DNA from: Cylicocyclus nassatus
Lineage: Eukaryota; Nematoda; Chromadorea; Rhabditida; Strongylidae
NCBI GenBank assembly: GCA_958299035.1
Contig: CATQJL010000001.1
Span: 4,960,399 to 5,024,398 of the forward strand
DNA: 64,000 nucleotides
Reading direction: 5' to 3'
In this document: piece by piece, positions 11,554-24,522 of the stretch
Position numbering within the stretch: the first letter of the stretch is position 1
How the letters are laid out: each line of letters begins with the position of its first letter
Position numbers and translations under genes: made by a program
The notes under the pieces: model-generated
Database searches by the model: none
Seen by the model: the letters and a program-made list of their open reading frames with translations, nothing else
Told to the model about the DNA's origin: nothing

Positions 11554-12270
11554 AGGCTGCTTAGTAATTTCAACATATTGGCTTGAGAGCCTATCCATCT
11601 ACCCTATGCACCTTTCTCTTGCTCAGTGTTCCGACAAAACCACTGTTTATAGGGCAGAATGTGCGCGCGCTTCACGTCGCTCATTGCGAGTTCGGCTTCG
11701 GCCGATCGGAGAGGTTTATGCGGAGGGCCGCCAATGTACCGTCGTGCCCGAGTTGTTACTCGTTTTGTGCGGTCACTACCGCGCCTTTTTTCCGTTGGGA
11801 CGACTTTGAGAGGATTACTATAGGCCCTACTGTGCTGTAATTCGTTCTGCGCATGGCCGCGGTGCGTAATGAAGAGACAAGTTCGTTTTCAAGTTTGTTC
11901 GAAGAACAGACTCAGATTAAAGGTGCTTATTCCCATCAATGTCTGGTTATGACTAATAGCCTCCCTGGTTTCTTACGTGGAAGTCTTGAGCACTGGATCA
12001 AAGTGTGAAGACTGAATAAGATTAGGGGTTCTCATAGTCTTCTTTGCATTTATACAACAATATAATCACACAAGCAATTTTTACATAACATTGATCCGAA
12101 TAGAGCTAGCTTATCACAACGTTAAATCTCTCATACCACCAAATGAGATAATATCCTTGAATCATATATACAAGAGAATCGAAGGATTGAAGAATCTCTC
12201 TCGAAACAGATTTTTGATTGAAGTAAATTTAGATTGAACAAGACATACAAAAAAGTCATATTACAGATAA
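11554..12270. other. 3' flank of the CRAL-TRIO gene
   Basis: No gene is seen. This is the downstream side of the minus-strand gene that ends at 12271. No canonical AATAAA was found close to its stop codon. Confidence 0.4.
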
Positions 12271-15200
12271 TCACTCTGCTTTAAAATCTGCTGCTCCCGT
12301 TATTTTCACTGGGAACCATGTGTTTGAAGGATTTCTTATTCGAATTACATACTCTCCAGGATATGCAGCAACGCTCCCACATTCTGGAATCTGGAATAGC
12401 AGAATTGCATCAAAGCAGATTACGCGAAAAAATTCACCCGTTTCTCTGGTCTTACCTTCAAACTTGTCAATGTAACCTTTGGCCAAACTTGACTTTCCTT
12501 TCCAGATTCTCGCCGTACTATTTCAAATTCGACGTCACCTCCGATGGTGTAATTCCATATCAAAACTCCGGGTTGACCACACTTTCTAGACAAGGAAGAT
12601 TGAGCAGCATATAGAGTTTAAATTCACAAGCAAATGTCTTCTCACTTCACAATTTCACATTCTTGATGACTTTTGATATTGTAAGTCCTGCTGGAAGGTG
12701 GTTTTAGTATACCATTGTCGGTCCAGATATCATCAGCCTAAAGAAAAAAGTTGATACAGAAATTGATACTATTCCTTCACTGAGTAGACCTGCAGCGATC
12801 TTAAATGAGGGGAGAGGAAGAGAAGGGAAGGGGTAAAAGCACCTTACAATTATAGAAGATAAGTCTCTGTTTTTGTCACATTTTCTATATGCTACTTGTT
12901 CACTAACTTACATAATTACAGTGCGGTAACGCTCGATTTTTTAGCAAGGAAAAATAAAATTCTTTTGGAAGGAAAAGAGCGGCTTTTCAGCGTCTTGATT
13001 AGTATTCTTATTAATTCAGTGAGCTTGATTCGAAAATTCATAGAAACATGTATGTTGTTAATGAAAACAAACCAGTTTTTATATCTTATGTATAGGCTGT
13101 TGCATGAAGAAGGCGCAATATTTGGGCGCGAACGCGGTCCCATTAACAGCAGAGTGCATGAGGCGCAGGTTTTAGAACGGTAAAGACACTCGCGCGCCGC
13201 GTTCGGCCCGCTCGACTATTACTGCTTCTGCGCCTTCTTCCTGCAGTAGCCTTCAAGCTACTTCCAAAAATCTTTCCATTAGTTTTTGAAATTGTGCTGC
13301 CCTCCCTCCCTCCCCTCCCTCCCCCCTCCCGCCACTGTATAATTTGTTACGCCCGAGTTTGCATTAACATTTGCAACTTACTCCTCGGTGCTCGCAGCTC
13401 AGTACGGGCTGAAGAGGTCTTGTGCAACCTTCGGGAGGTTGAGCATAGCCCGAATCATCTCGCCAAGTCCCTCCGTATTCTATGGAAATTGCCTGAATGA
13501 GTAGATGAATGAGTAAACAACTAGTAGTAAACGTTACCCAAAAGAATGACATACCTGTGGTTCGAGGTATTCGTGGAGTTCTGAGAGATCGTTGAGGATT
13601 GCTAACTTGCTGGCTGTTCGTGAATCCATGATGAATTTTGAGATCTGCATTGATAAACTTTGGGGACTTTCGTTACATGCTTTAGTTATTAATACCTTGA
13701 ACATAAGTGAAACTATTCCAGGAGGATTTATAAGGAGTAATTTGCACATCTAAATACATGATCTCGTTTACTTCCAAAGAAGCAGAAGAAGAGACGCACA
13801 TTCTCACTGAAGTATTCCGACCAGATCTTTACTACAAGGCGAGCCAACTGCACCGGAGCTGAGAGCGGGTTAAGGAACTCGGCCAAGTTCAGTCCTTTCA
13901 AATCCAATATTGTCACCACCGAAGAGGGTCTCCCTTTAACACATTTCTCCATCTACTCATGACTTCAATCTTCCTATAGTAGACTTGCCAGTTTTTCGTT
14001 CGGTTTCAGTTACAGCTCTGCCAAACATCTCTTGCAGCATGAAATAGGAATGTAGCACGTTTGACAAGGGGATAGCTTTCATTATCTGAAAATGAACACG
14101 TGTTCTCATGTTATTTTCTGACACCCAAACATAATCAATACATCGATTGATGTAAAGACCTGAGTGCTTACCTCTTTCAAATCAGTTCCTTCCATTTTCT
14201 GTATGAAAACATGCACATCACCGGAGCGAATAGAATGTGCTACTTGAGATATGCAGAACCGCTGAAAAGAATTGTTTTTCTTACAGAACACAAGAACAAC
14301 GACATCTTACAAAAAGTGGTAGTCCCGTAATATGGTAATATGAAAAAATAAATTACCATTTATAGCATTTCTGACAAAATTCTAGTACGGTGTGAGGTTT
14401 ACGGCTAGCAGCTAAGTATTGATCTGTTTAAGCAGTTTGCATCTGACGCCTAATTCTACTGTGAAACAAGCTATTCATATCTTACAATATCAAGTTGCTT
14501 TACCATAAAGCTTCAAGTCACGTGCAAGCAGCTGCAGGACGATCAAAAGTGGCCCAAATCAAGTTAGAGTACACTAAGGTTTATTCCTTCCTCTGCCACT
14601 CTCATCACAATTATGAACCCCTGGAGCCCCCAAGAGTTTCCTTACAAGGAAGGATACTTGGTCGAAGTGAAGCTTTCATATAAATGTACATGGTCTTATA
14701 GAGCAAAAAACGCTAATTACTAATCTGTTTTTTTGTTATCTGCAAAGCGCTTCTGGGAGGGAAGTTATGGGAATTTTTTGAGGGGAAAATTCAATGGTTC
14801 GGCCAAGGTAAAAACAAGTGTAGATGATTTTTCGAGGTTTGAAAAGAGTAATGACTAGCTAAGTGTTCTAGATGGAAAGTATTTATTGCACGAAGCGTCC
14901 TGGCAGTAATCGTGGCCTAGTTTGAGCTCACAGACTGGAGTTCCGCATGATTTTATTGTAACTGCGGGTTCAAATTTTTGCCCCAAAAGTTGCCGTAACT
15001 TATCTCCCGGAAGCAATTTGCAGATATAGAAAGCAGAATAATGCTTTATAAGATAGTATACATTTCATGTGGAAAAGCCACTTCGACCGAGTATCCTTCC
15101 CTTGTTAGACACTTCTCTATGCTGATGATGAGTTTTTGATAACCAGTGGCAGAAAGCACTAGAAGTAAGGCGCAAAGTTGCAAGAACAAGTTAGAGTTAT

Positions 15201-17558
15201 ATGGCTTCAACTTCAGCACTAAGAACAGATTATACGGAGTGGGAAAATAACTCCAGGAAGCGCAAGCGTCAAATGCGAAAGCTAAATAAGACAACGTATA
15301 CACGTATTTAGCCAGTTACATTTTAGTTTGTAGGAAGGCCTATGAAGGAGAAAACCCAGCCATATTAACATCGGGTGGATAAAATGAGGAACCTCAACGG
15401 AAGTTCTGTGCGAAAGACGAATGCCAGTGAGCTCAAGTCCCAGTTGAGACAGATACCCATCCTTCATCCAACACTGTTCTACGGAAGTGTTTTCATGTAC
15501 GCGGAACGAGGGAAGCAAGCTTATCGTCATGAAAATAAAGACGATTTGAGGGACTATGGGTGTCACAATTAAAGAACATATATGCCATAATCCAATCCCG
15601 CATTCACTTTCTAGTTCTTGATTCACTGACGCATTGGGCGTCTTCCTAAGACTTGAGGCAGTTTTTGATAGGATAGTTCATTTATGCATACGATAATTTC
15701 AGACTATGGAAAGGCGAAACCGCTGAAACGTTAGTCGAATGAAGGATATACCAATCCCGGTGTCTAGTTAAACAAGCCACAACAAGCATCTGCAACATGC
15801 CGAGACTGATCGGGAGTCGAACTTGGACAATATATGCCATGACTTCATAAGAGCCGAAAAAAGTAGCTCCAACTGCCCAGAAACTGCGAGAAAAGAGATT
15901 ACTATGGTACGGCATAAGCGCAGTAACGAGAAAAGTTACATCATGAGGTCAGCCTCGGGAATGCGCAGGCAAAAGACAAAGAGGTGACCCACAATGAAGT
16001 GGATTGACAGAATCAAGTACTCGCGAAAATTTGGGGTAGAGTAGAAATTGCTTTGAAAAAATGTAGAGGCAGCTGCGGAAAGCAGTCCTTATACAAGCGC
16101 GACCCCAGAGGGAGTAAGAAAAAACTGCGCACAATTTCATGTCTGCCTAGCACCGATAAAGGCGAAGTTATGAGCCGTTGAAGTCCGTTATTCTTCTTAA
16201 AAAGCGTGCATGCAAAGCGCAAATTTGGCAGTGCAAAACCATGTTCGGCTTAAGGGCAGCGTCCACGCAAATCTGGGCATGTGAGGCTCTCACGTGGATC
16301 GTAATATTTTGGGGCCCTAACTAAGCCACTGCCCAAGTGCCAGCTCAGGTAGTGCTCTAACGGCTGAGATATTCGCCTCGAAATTGGATCCCGGGATCGT
16401 ATTTCGCATGGATTCATGGCGCAACCCATAATTTCGCGCGAGGTCCCATGGGCTGCGCCATGAACCCATGCGAAATACGATCTCGGGGTCTAGTTTGGAG
16501 GCGCATAACTCAGCCGTTAGTGAGTCATCATATGCACTGCCGCTTGGGCAGTGCCTTAATTAGGGCCCCAATCCCCAATATTACTATCCATGTAAGAGCC
16601 AAATAGTCCAGATTTGCCTGGACGCTGCCTTTATAACTGGACTAAAACATGCAGCTAGGTTGCTTTAAATCCTTAAAGTCTAAAGGTGAGCTGAAATTGC
16701 AAAAGTGAGCTCCTCCGCAACTTTTTATGTACCATTTTTTTTGCAATAAAACTGCTCATGACCTCGTCCACAAAGGCGCTAAGCAGATGTGGAAGACAGC
16801 CTCGAAATCAACGTTGAATGCTGCATCAAAAAGTATGCAGCTTGCTTGGATTGGCCACTTCGACTTCTGATTATTACCTTGTTAGTTCTTCAAAATGGCT
16901 GCAGTAAATCGGTAGCGGTGTACTCAGACGAAAGGAGAGATGTTGCGCGTTATCCGTCGCTTTTTGGAAGTTTCTTCCGGGTAGAGGTACGAACGCCTCA
17001 ATTAGGCGCCGCTTCTGCGGGCTGCTGGTCCTTTCGTCTTACTGTTGTACATCGTGTTGGGACCAGTAGTCCGCGGAGGCGGTGCCAAATTGAGGCGTTC
17101 GTTCCTCCACCCGTTTCTTCCAGAAACTTGTAACTCACCTTGTATGTTTCCCTTCCAATGGGAAACTCTGTGAGAATCTCCATATCAGACAGATCTGCGT
17201 AGCCCAAGGTCTGTCTAGAAGAAAAATTAGTTAAACTAGTTAGCCAGGCGTTTCGGGTTGTTCTACCAAACGGAATCTGTTTTATAAGGAGATGCCTGTG
17301 GCTCTGAAAAGACTCACCTGTGGGTAAGATATTCTTCAACCCGTTGTCTGGCAATTTTTTCGTCGCCACCATGACCTTTTAGAAATCGAGCTAGAAAGAA
17401 AGGCGAATCGAGGCATGCTGGGAGAGGTAGAGTAGATCTGAAGTGAGAAATGATACAGACAAAAAATATTGGTGCAAAAAAATTGATAAAAACCTCATTT
17501 TCTTTGCTTTTTCCAGGATATCATCCGAGAATGGCTCAGGAACTATGAGATTATGCAT
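12271..17558 (-). CDS. CRAL-TRIO/GOLD domain (SEC14-like) lipid-transfer protein
   Basis: Twelve minus-strand exons: 17494-17558, 17318-17437, 17139-17214, 14172-14261, 13989-14085, 13800-13933, 13696-13749, 13555-13644, 13382-13492, 12646-12737, 12456-12585, 12271-12390. All phases close, giving 392 aa, near the usual length of nematode CTG-type proteins. The CRAL-TRIO N region is at about 30-62 (FFLARFLKGHGGDEKIARQR). The lipid-binding CRAL-TRIO fold is about 85-255, with VVTILDLKGLNLAEFLNPLS, LLLINPPGIVSL and the closing EYGGTW. A GOLD beta domain is about 275-390 (VLIWNYTIGGDVEFEIV, PGEYVIRIRNPSNTWFPVKI). There is no signal peptide, so it probably acts in the cytosol, moving a hydrophobic ligand between membranes. 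Intron 3 (2.9 kb) carries three MITEs; intron 5 is GC-AG. Family assignment is firm; the ortholog is not resolved. Confidence 0.93.
13934..13988 (-). other. 55-nt GC-AG intron in the CRAL-TRIO gene
   Basis: The only join that keeps the conserved ERKTGRPSSVVTILDL reading uses a GCAAGT donor after ACTG and the weak acceptor TTAAAG. All neighbouring introns use GT. Confidence 0.75.
14641..15110. repeat. Inverted-repeat element in CRAL-TRIO intron 3
   Basis: The ends ACAAGGAAGGATACTTGGTC (left) and GACCGAGTATCCTTCCCTTG (right) are inverted. They match the ends of the 4104-5112 foldback, so this is a shorter relative. It is contained wholly in the 14262-17138 intron. Confidence 0.65.
16250..16635. 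repeat. Palindromic MITE in CRAL-TRIO intron 3
   Basis: The ends TTAAGGGCAGCGTCCACGC and GGACGCTGCCTTTATAA are inverted. The centre is also palindromic (CGTATTTCGCATGGATTCAT against ATGAACCCATGCGAAATACG). The whole unit can fold into one hairpin. The ends resemble the TTAA-AGGCAG family. Confidence 0.75.
16984..17109. repeat. Small foldback MITE (GGACCAGTAGTCC family), copy 1
   Basis: GGTACGAACGCCTCAATT pairs with AATTGAGGCGTTCGTTCC across about 125 bp. The interior has GGACCAGTAGTCCGCGGAGG. It lies about 30 bp inside the intron after exon 3 of the CRAL-TRIO gene. A relative is at 29984-30120. Confidence 0.7.
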
Positions 17559-17564
17559 TTTGGT

Positions 17565-17566
17565 CT
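17565..17566 (-). promoter_or_regulatory. Probable spliced-leader trans-splice acceptor
   Basis: On the minus strand TTAATTTTAG ends six bases before the ATG at 17558. An acceptor this close to a start with no upstream exon is the usual sign of nematode trans-splicing, and it supports the chosen start of the CRAL-TRIO gene. Confidence 0.6.
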
Positions 17567-19832
17567 AAAATTAAGATTTGTTGAAAAGAGTTTGCAGAAC
17601 AACAAAACAAAGGCGAAGAAATCGATGGTGACATGAGTGAGTCAAGGAGTAAGAATTGAGGGAAAACAGGATTCATTCTGCAATGGGTGCTTCAACAACA
17701 AATTGGCAGTGATTTCATGGCAGAAAAAGAAAACATGGACTTGTTCCGGAAAAGTAGCGAGCGTCGCAGCACGAGCTATTAAAGTCGTTACATTGAAGAA
17801 TATTTAGTAGGATCGGATATTCATGGGATTTATTTTGGGATGGAAAATTTGGATTGAAATTTCTATGTCCCAAAACACTAAATCATACTTAATATGCGTA
17901 AGTTCATCAAAGCTTGAATAGGGCTAAAGACCAGCTCTCGCAATCAAACTTGAGATTGGCACCAAAAAATGCCTCTTATTTGATGTTGGTCTGGAGAAGA
18001 GGAGAAAAACCGGGCCGTAGCCCAAAAGATCTAAAAGCTACAGAAAATTCTTTGACCAGGTAAGGACAATAAAGTTTCCAAGTTGTATTCCTTAGCATTC
18101 AGAGAAAATTTCCTTGACCCTACCTACCACCATAAATCGACGTGAACTCCGTCGATTTCACTTTTTCTTACGTCTGGTTCATACGCAAAGGTTACGACTG
18201 GCTTTTTGTTACAAAATAAAAGTGTCGGAGCGATAGCATCTCACTCGAAGCTCGTTCTCAATGGCAATCCACCTTCACTACGGGAACGATAGAACACGAC
18301 AGATGACGAAACGAACGGGTTTTTCGATGGGAAGGGAAACTAAGTATGTAGCTATAAACAATCTTGTGCTTATGAATGAATTTACGGTAAGAATGAACGG
18401 TTCTACTGAGCTTTAGCTTGAGAGCAGAATCGATCAGTGACATCCCAAACTATCAGAAGTCTTTCTATATATTCTTTCTGCTGCTTCGAAGACAGGAAAA
18501 TACTAGGTAGCAAATTTTGACTGCACACATTTACCTTTGTTCAAAAAAGTTTAATTTTGTTTGGTTCCAGTATTTTGGCAGATCCTGTAGAGTAATGATG
18601 TACGAATATCAGTTATTGATTGAACAGATGAATAAACAATGGAACCGAAGTTCAAACTTTCCTAGAGTGGTCAGGAGGACACAATGAAATCTCAATTTTA
18701 TTAGATTGGGCCACAAGTCTTGCACCATCAAAAAATATAGAAAGTATTACTTGTATAATGATTGGCCAGAGCAACGCTTTGAATTATAATTTTTTGAGGA
18801 TTGAAATAGGGAACGAAAGTCTTGTACCAAAATTTCTTACAATCTCGTAATCTCCTCCAGCTCTGATGCATCTTTCAAATCACTATAATTCAAAAAGAGA
18901 AAGTCTTACTCCTTCTGAATATTTCAAGGCAAAAATCAGCATTGTCATATTACGGTAATCTGTTGAATGCAAACACTTAAATTGCGTTTTTCCAACTTCT
19001 AATTCTCAAAAAACGTGAAGGGCCCAGAAATTTCTAAACTCATTTTTTATGTGAGTTTCGCAATCCAAGCATTCCAAATGAGATAAGTTTGCGCTGATAG
19101 GATGTCTACATAAGAATTGCATACATAAGAACATTACATTGTCTACATAAGAAGTTATAACCATCGAATTTTTACGCTTAAGTTGTGATATTGTTTGAAA
19201 TAAAATTTCTAAAGTACACGATAAGATATTCCAAAAATCATGCACAAGGAAAAAACTAACGTTACGCTGCTATGAGCATTTTCAGATGAATTTTTTGAAA
19301 TTTTGTTGCGGGACTTGTGTTGCAAACTAATCAATTTCATAAGTACTTAATCAAAATACCAAAAAAAATCCGAAAATTATAACAAATCGTAAATGTATAA
19401 TCGATTGATACAAATTATTCTGTCATAAATGAAAATCGTTCGCATCCAAAAGTGAAATCAAATTTTCTTTGACCTTTTTGAATCGACATTTTTAGCAACC
19501 AAAATATGAAAAAAAATACGATTTTATCGTTTCCAAAGATCAGCTTGCTTTTCCGTGATAAGGAAGAATATGCTCAAACACCTTAGATGCATGATTTTCC
19601 CTTTGGCTGTAATAAACAATCACGAATTTTGAAGCTAGAAAAGTTAGGGTTGCTCAATTCATTCTTATGAATAAGTCCAATCAACTAGAATATATTAGAA
19701 AATTACGTCCTTTATGTCAAATCTGTCTTATTTCAGGATGGGCTCCCGTTTTACGAATGGCTACGTTGAAGGTAGTGTTCAGGCTAAATCTAGACCCTTC
19801 CGATCAGCACCTGTCCTAATTGCAGGCCCCAG
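17567..19832. other. Intergenic, upstream of the CRAL-TRIO gene
   Basis: AT-rich sequence with no supported coding region. The promoter of the minus-strand gene must lie at its left side, but no motif stands out. Confidence 0.4.
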
Positions 19833-20182
19833 AGCCCGTAGTAAACCCCCTGGATGTCGTGACGTATAGCTCGGAGTCTGCTGTGACATGTCCTGATTAC
19901 CGTGGAGCGAGGCAGACAAAGCACCATTTTGGTCATACTAAATTACCTACGCTGCTCTGTCTGCTCCAGGCCCTTCCCTTTCTGGTACACCTTCAAAATT
20001 GCCTATGCATAGTGCAGTTGCTGTGGGCGCTGTTGTTCCGATTATCAATGGTTCGATCACGCGTTTATGCGTTAGTTTTGCGGCGCCCTGCGGATAGCTC
20101 GCTATAGTCTTGCGAGATACTTCGAGCTATCACGACATAGTCCCTCTATGTTGTGACAACCAGGAGAGGTTTACTACGGGCC
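19833..20182. repeat. MITE of the CCCGTAGTAAA family
   Basis: GCCCGTAGTAAACC at 19834 pairs with GGTTTACTACGGGC ending at 20181. Inner blocks also pair (GTCGTGACGTATAGCTC with GAGCTATCACGACAT). Relatives are at 57600-57735 and 58494-58506. Confidence 0.65.
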
Positions 20183-23100
20183 CAGGAGAAAAGCATCTGC
20201 GTTTGTCCGTTGCTCTAATGTTGTCTCTGAGTGGAGGTAATGGACCTGGAACAGCGAAAGTACTGTCAAGATCTGAGCCACGCCCAGATCTTATAAGCTC
20301 CACCCACTACAGGCCGTCTGGGTCTTCGGAATAAATCTCCTAGAAATTGGGTTTTCTGAAGGTTTTGCACATTTGAACTTCATAACGCAATCAGGGCCAG
20401 AGACAGGCCTCAGAATGATAAAATGATGGAAGGCAAAATTCTGGGTGGAGGCTGCCTTTAAAAAGAGAGACGACTGGATGGAAGTGCTATAAACAAAGAA
20501 CGTTTTGAGAACTGAAGTATGAACTCTCGCTAAAGGTTCAATGTCAAATGACGAGCTTAGTGTGGCCTATAGCGCACCCACTCACTCCCAAAACCAGCCT
20601 TTACTCCCCCCCCCCTTCCACCCCTTAACAAAGGTAGTGTAAGCTTAGTGACATCTGCATATAACAAATTATAAGCGGTTTTGCCTCTATAATGCTACTT
20701 TTACACAACGCTATTACACTATGAAACCAGATGATGGCCTATAGCTGAGAACCTGTCTAGATGAGTAACATCGCTTGCGTCATCATTTTGTAGTCCGCTA
20801 ACAAACATAAACAGCAGCAACAGGAAAAAATATGATTTGATTTGACTGTAAACTGCGTCACCGAGAAAAAGTTATGAATTAGTTTAAAATAACCTGGTGA
20901 TGTAATGTGCTAGACAACCCGTTGATTCCAGAAAATATTTCCTGTACAATTCAGTCGCAATTTTACACCGTCACCCCAGCTTTTTCAGAATCATTTTTTG
21001 ATTTTAAATTTTTTTTTGAACGATCAAGCTTGTGGCTTCCATAATTTAAGACCGGAGTTCTAAATTGCCTGAAAGTAGGTGCCTTATGGAGAATTTTTAC
21101 TGAGGAAAAGGGAATGGCAGCTCTACTCGAGAACAGAGAAAAAAATTGTTGTCATACGAAAACATAGACTGAATTGCTTCAGATATAAGCGAAATATCAT
21201 AAAACTGAGAAGATTTTGAAACGTGCCAGACAATCGAATTTGAACAAAAATTTTTGTTGATTGTAGATCCTGAGCTCAATATTCAGATCTATTCTGAACT
21301 CAATAATCACCCAATCAAAAACCTGCTTACCTTCAAAAAGCAAATAATGTTTGTTTAAATGAGGTAATGTGGCTACAACACTTCACTTCAAGAAAAATTG
21401 GAATGTTTTTTTGAAATTTGGGGCTCATGAGGAATTTTGAAAAGCGCAGCGATAGCAAAGGCCCCGAAAAATTTTTTTTAAAATCTTTAAAAGTACTCTG
21501 GAGTGAAAACAAGACATTCCTCTCGTTTCCGCGCTGGGAACTAATCGGACGAAAATGAAGCAGGCTTTGAAGTGGCCTTATCTTTTTTTCTCGTTTCCCT
21601 TTTTTCCTCTCCTACTCTCCCATTGGCAAGCCATCATGGTCTCATTAAGCATACAAGTACCACTTTGCTGTAGACGTGGAAAGCAGGTATCTGAAATGGC
21701 AAAAGAGAGTGGATGGAAAAGTAAACATTGAAGCACTAATGACTAGCTATTGAGCTTGAAATGGTTACGCGTATGCTCAACTCGTTGTTTTGCTAAGGTA
21801 AAATCGAAAAATTTGCACGTGCACAATGCATAAGTCACTTTGAATACTAAAAGGCGAGATTCCAACATGACCGTTGACGCAAACACTTGAATGAGCAAAA
21901 CTCACAGTAAATAGAATTCTGACGAAAGCAAAGGAAACCAAAAAGGAGCACACAAATTATGTGAAATGCACCTCTAAACGTAAAGATGAGAAAAACATAA
22001 TAATAAAAATAATAATAATAATAATCAAACTAGAGAACCTATATGACATGGACAAAGTTACCAAATATATCGTAAGCAGATATGGAAACATGAAAATTAT
22101 ACCAAAATAGCATCAAAATGTCATTGTGTTCGCCAATTAACCGCATTAGTGAGAATCCGTAAAAATTGAAAATCTAAGACGGGCGTTGAAAAAAGTCCTC
22201 ACGAATTACCTGAATAATCTATAGATATAAATCAATTCAACAAATTTTCATGGTAGGTGGTGATTACCGTTTCCGCAGTATTGACTGGGGTTTTGAAATA
22301 AGATCAATGTTTCATTAGTGCAAAATACCCATTTGAAAAGAACGGCAACAGATAATGAATAAAAAATAAAGGGTTACTATTAAGCCTGTTTCGCCTCTAT
22401 TCCTATACAGGAATAAATTTGTACATGCCCTTCATCAAAGTTCTTCTTTTTTTTCTCCTACTGTTTGTTGAAGTAGCGCAAACATATTCCAAAAACGTCT
22501 CATCTACAACTTTCAAACAAAATTTTAATTGATTTCAAACTCGTGACCGAATAAACTTTTCAAAGAAAAGTAGAAATTTCACGGGACAAAAATGTAGAAA
22601 CAAATGTCAAACACATTTCATATGTGACTCGGTCGACAATTGTTAATTGCTGTGCCGAATGGAAAATTACAGACATTCTCTGAGAGAACCCGTTTCTGGA
22701 GCAAGTTAGCGAGAAAAAAATATAATGTGAGGGTTGAAGTGGTTCTATTACGATTAACAACATGGATCGAGGACTAGAGATTTTATAATTTTACAGACCG
22801 CTCAGATCAAAAATGCAAAAATTAAGTTACAGATTGCTGATTAAGACAAATGCTTGTTATTCTGGTAAATTGAACGTTAGAAGAAAAAAGTAAAATTTGA
22901 AGCTACTGGGACAAGTTCTTTAAATAAGTCGACGTTGTGAAAACAATAAAATTACCCGATCAAACGCTTAGATGACCCGGCATGATACAAAAGGATAACA
23001 AATCCCTTTTACTAATTTCCGGTTGTTCCCACCTTCACAAGAATTTTTGATTTTTGGACCCTTTCCGAGTCCAGAAGTCTCCGGGTCTTCATTAAGGGGA

Positions 23101-24122
23101 GAGGGTCCAGATTGATATAGAATATTTGCAAAATAGATAACAGCTTGTAGGTCTTAAATATGTTCTTTTGAGCAGTTGATTTCTTTTTTTGGATTTTTTG
23201 AAATTTTGCTCCCCATTCAGGATATCTGAACTTTTGAGACCTGCGGCACAAAACGTCTAAAAATTACGAGAGCAATTCTATAATAGTTGAAGTTTTTAGA
23301 ATTCGAATTTCCTTCACAGTAGATAAATGGTTTGCAAAAATGAACATTGCTGTTCGACAAATCTAACAGTGGTATTTTACAATTTCTTATTCGCATTTTA
23401 TAAAATACATCCTGTACTAAAAAAACTAATACGTATCATGTATATATTTTTCTTAGATCGAATCGGGTACGAGCAGACTTTAAAAATAGATGGGAAAACA
23501 AGTGCAATGTCATAGAAGAATAGAATAAGAGCGTGAAGAATGGAGGAAATTAAACAGACAATGTCTCCTTCCCTAGAGACTTAGGGAGAGTCATAAAATT
23601 ATGTCAATAAGTTTCAATGAGCAAAAAGCTGCGGCGAGAAGCTCCAAAACAAAAAACCCTTTGTTACTTCAAACTGCTACTTTACTGCGTACAAAAACAG
23701 ATTTACAACAAAGAAGCATTATAACACAATGAGACTGACTTGCAATAGAACAACATTGAAGGTCGCTTGGTCACACCGCGCATACAAACACTCATACGTA
23801 CAATTGTTTGGCGAACAATAATTGGCGGACGGCAATCACTGTCGGTACTCAATAGCATTGTGCAGATGTGCATCCGAACGGTGTAAGACGTTAATGAGGT
23901 TATCACTGATGATGATAGAAATGTGGGTACGAGGGCCAGACAAGCGCAGAACCCTCATGAGCTAGGATTTTGGAATTTGAAGGTAAATTTGCTAGTTATT
24001 TAGTCATACATTTCATGTTCACTCTGCTTTGACAAACTCAACGGCGATGTGGAGTCAAAAATTTTAACGGCTACTAAGATTCAACTAAACGATATTAGCC
24101 CTCAATGGCCACCCCAAAAGTT
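20183..24122. other. Gene-poor intergenic region
   Basis: No supported gene. A CTGCCTTTAA block at 20453-20462 looks like one end of the TTAA-AGGCAG family. An (AAT)n run is at 22001-22024 and a C run near 20608-20618. Confidence 0.4.
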
Positions 24123-24125
24123 TCG

Positions 24126-24150
24126 TGGGGGGGGGGGGGGAGGAGGGGGA
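24126..24150 (+). repeat. Long G run (possible G-quadruplex)
   Basis: An almost unbroken G tract followed by AGGAGGGGG on the plus strand. It is matched in the opposite sense by the C tracts at 24362-24408, about 210 bp away. Confidence 0.7.
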
Positions 24151-24361
24151 TTGTTTTTGAGTGGGCGTGGCTTTTTGCTCTTCAACTTTCATGTGGGACT
24201 AGACCGGAAATTTTCAAGAAAATAAAATTCTACGAAGCAGCTTAATTTTGTGAAAACTCGTTTAAAAATGTTTCAATTGTTCACAAGTAAGAACAAATCA
24301 TTTGTACCAATTTATGACTCATCATACAGGTTAATTTCGGGGATTTCGCAACCCGCTCTCA

Positions 24362-24408
24362 CCCCCCCCCCCCTCTCCCCCTGCCGCCCTTCCCACCCCC
24401 CCCCCCTT
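24362..24408 (-). repeat. C-rich tract (G-rich on minus strand)
   Basis: Two long C runs separated by TCTCCCCCTGCCGCCCTTCC. On the minus strand this gives several G blocks able to form a quadruplex. It may also mispair with the G run at 24126. Confidence 0.7.
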
Positions 24409-24522
24409 CTGCCATTGGACTTCACCCCCGCCTTCTTGGAGTTATTGCGCTGCAATTGCAGAAAAATCACGTAATCAGATGTACACTTTTCAGGACACCA
24501 ATTTATCGACTTATGCATTGAC

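Noticed and set aside
17221..17372. Longer reading of CRAL-TRIO exon 3 through 17221-17317
   Set aside because: That frame does not continue the CRAL-TRIO N-terminal pattern; the acceptor TTCTTCTAG at 17215 keeps phase and gives the expected sequence.
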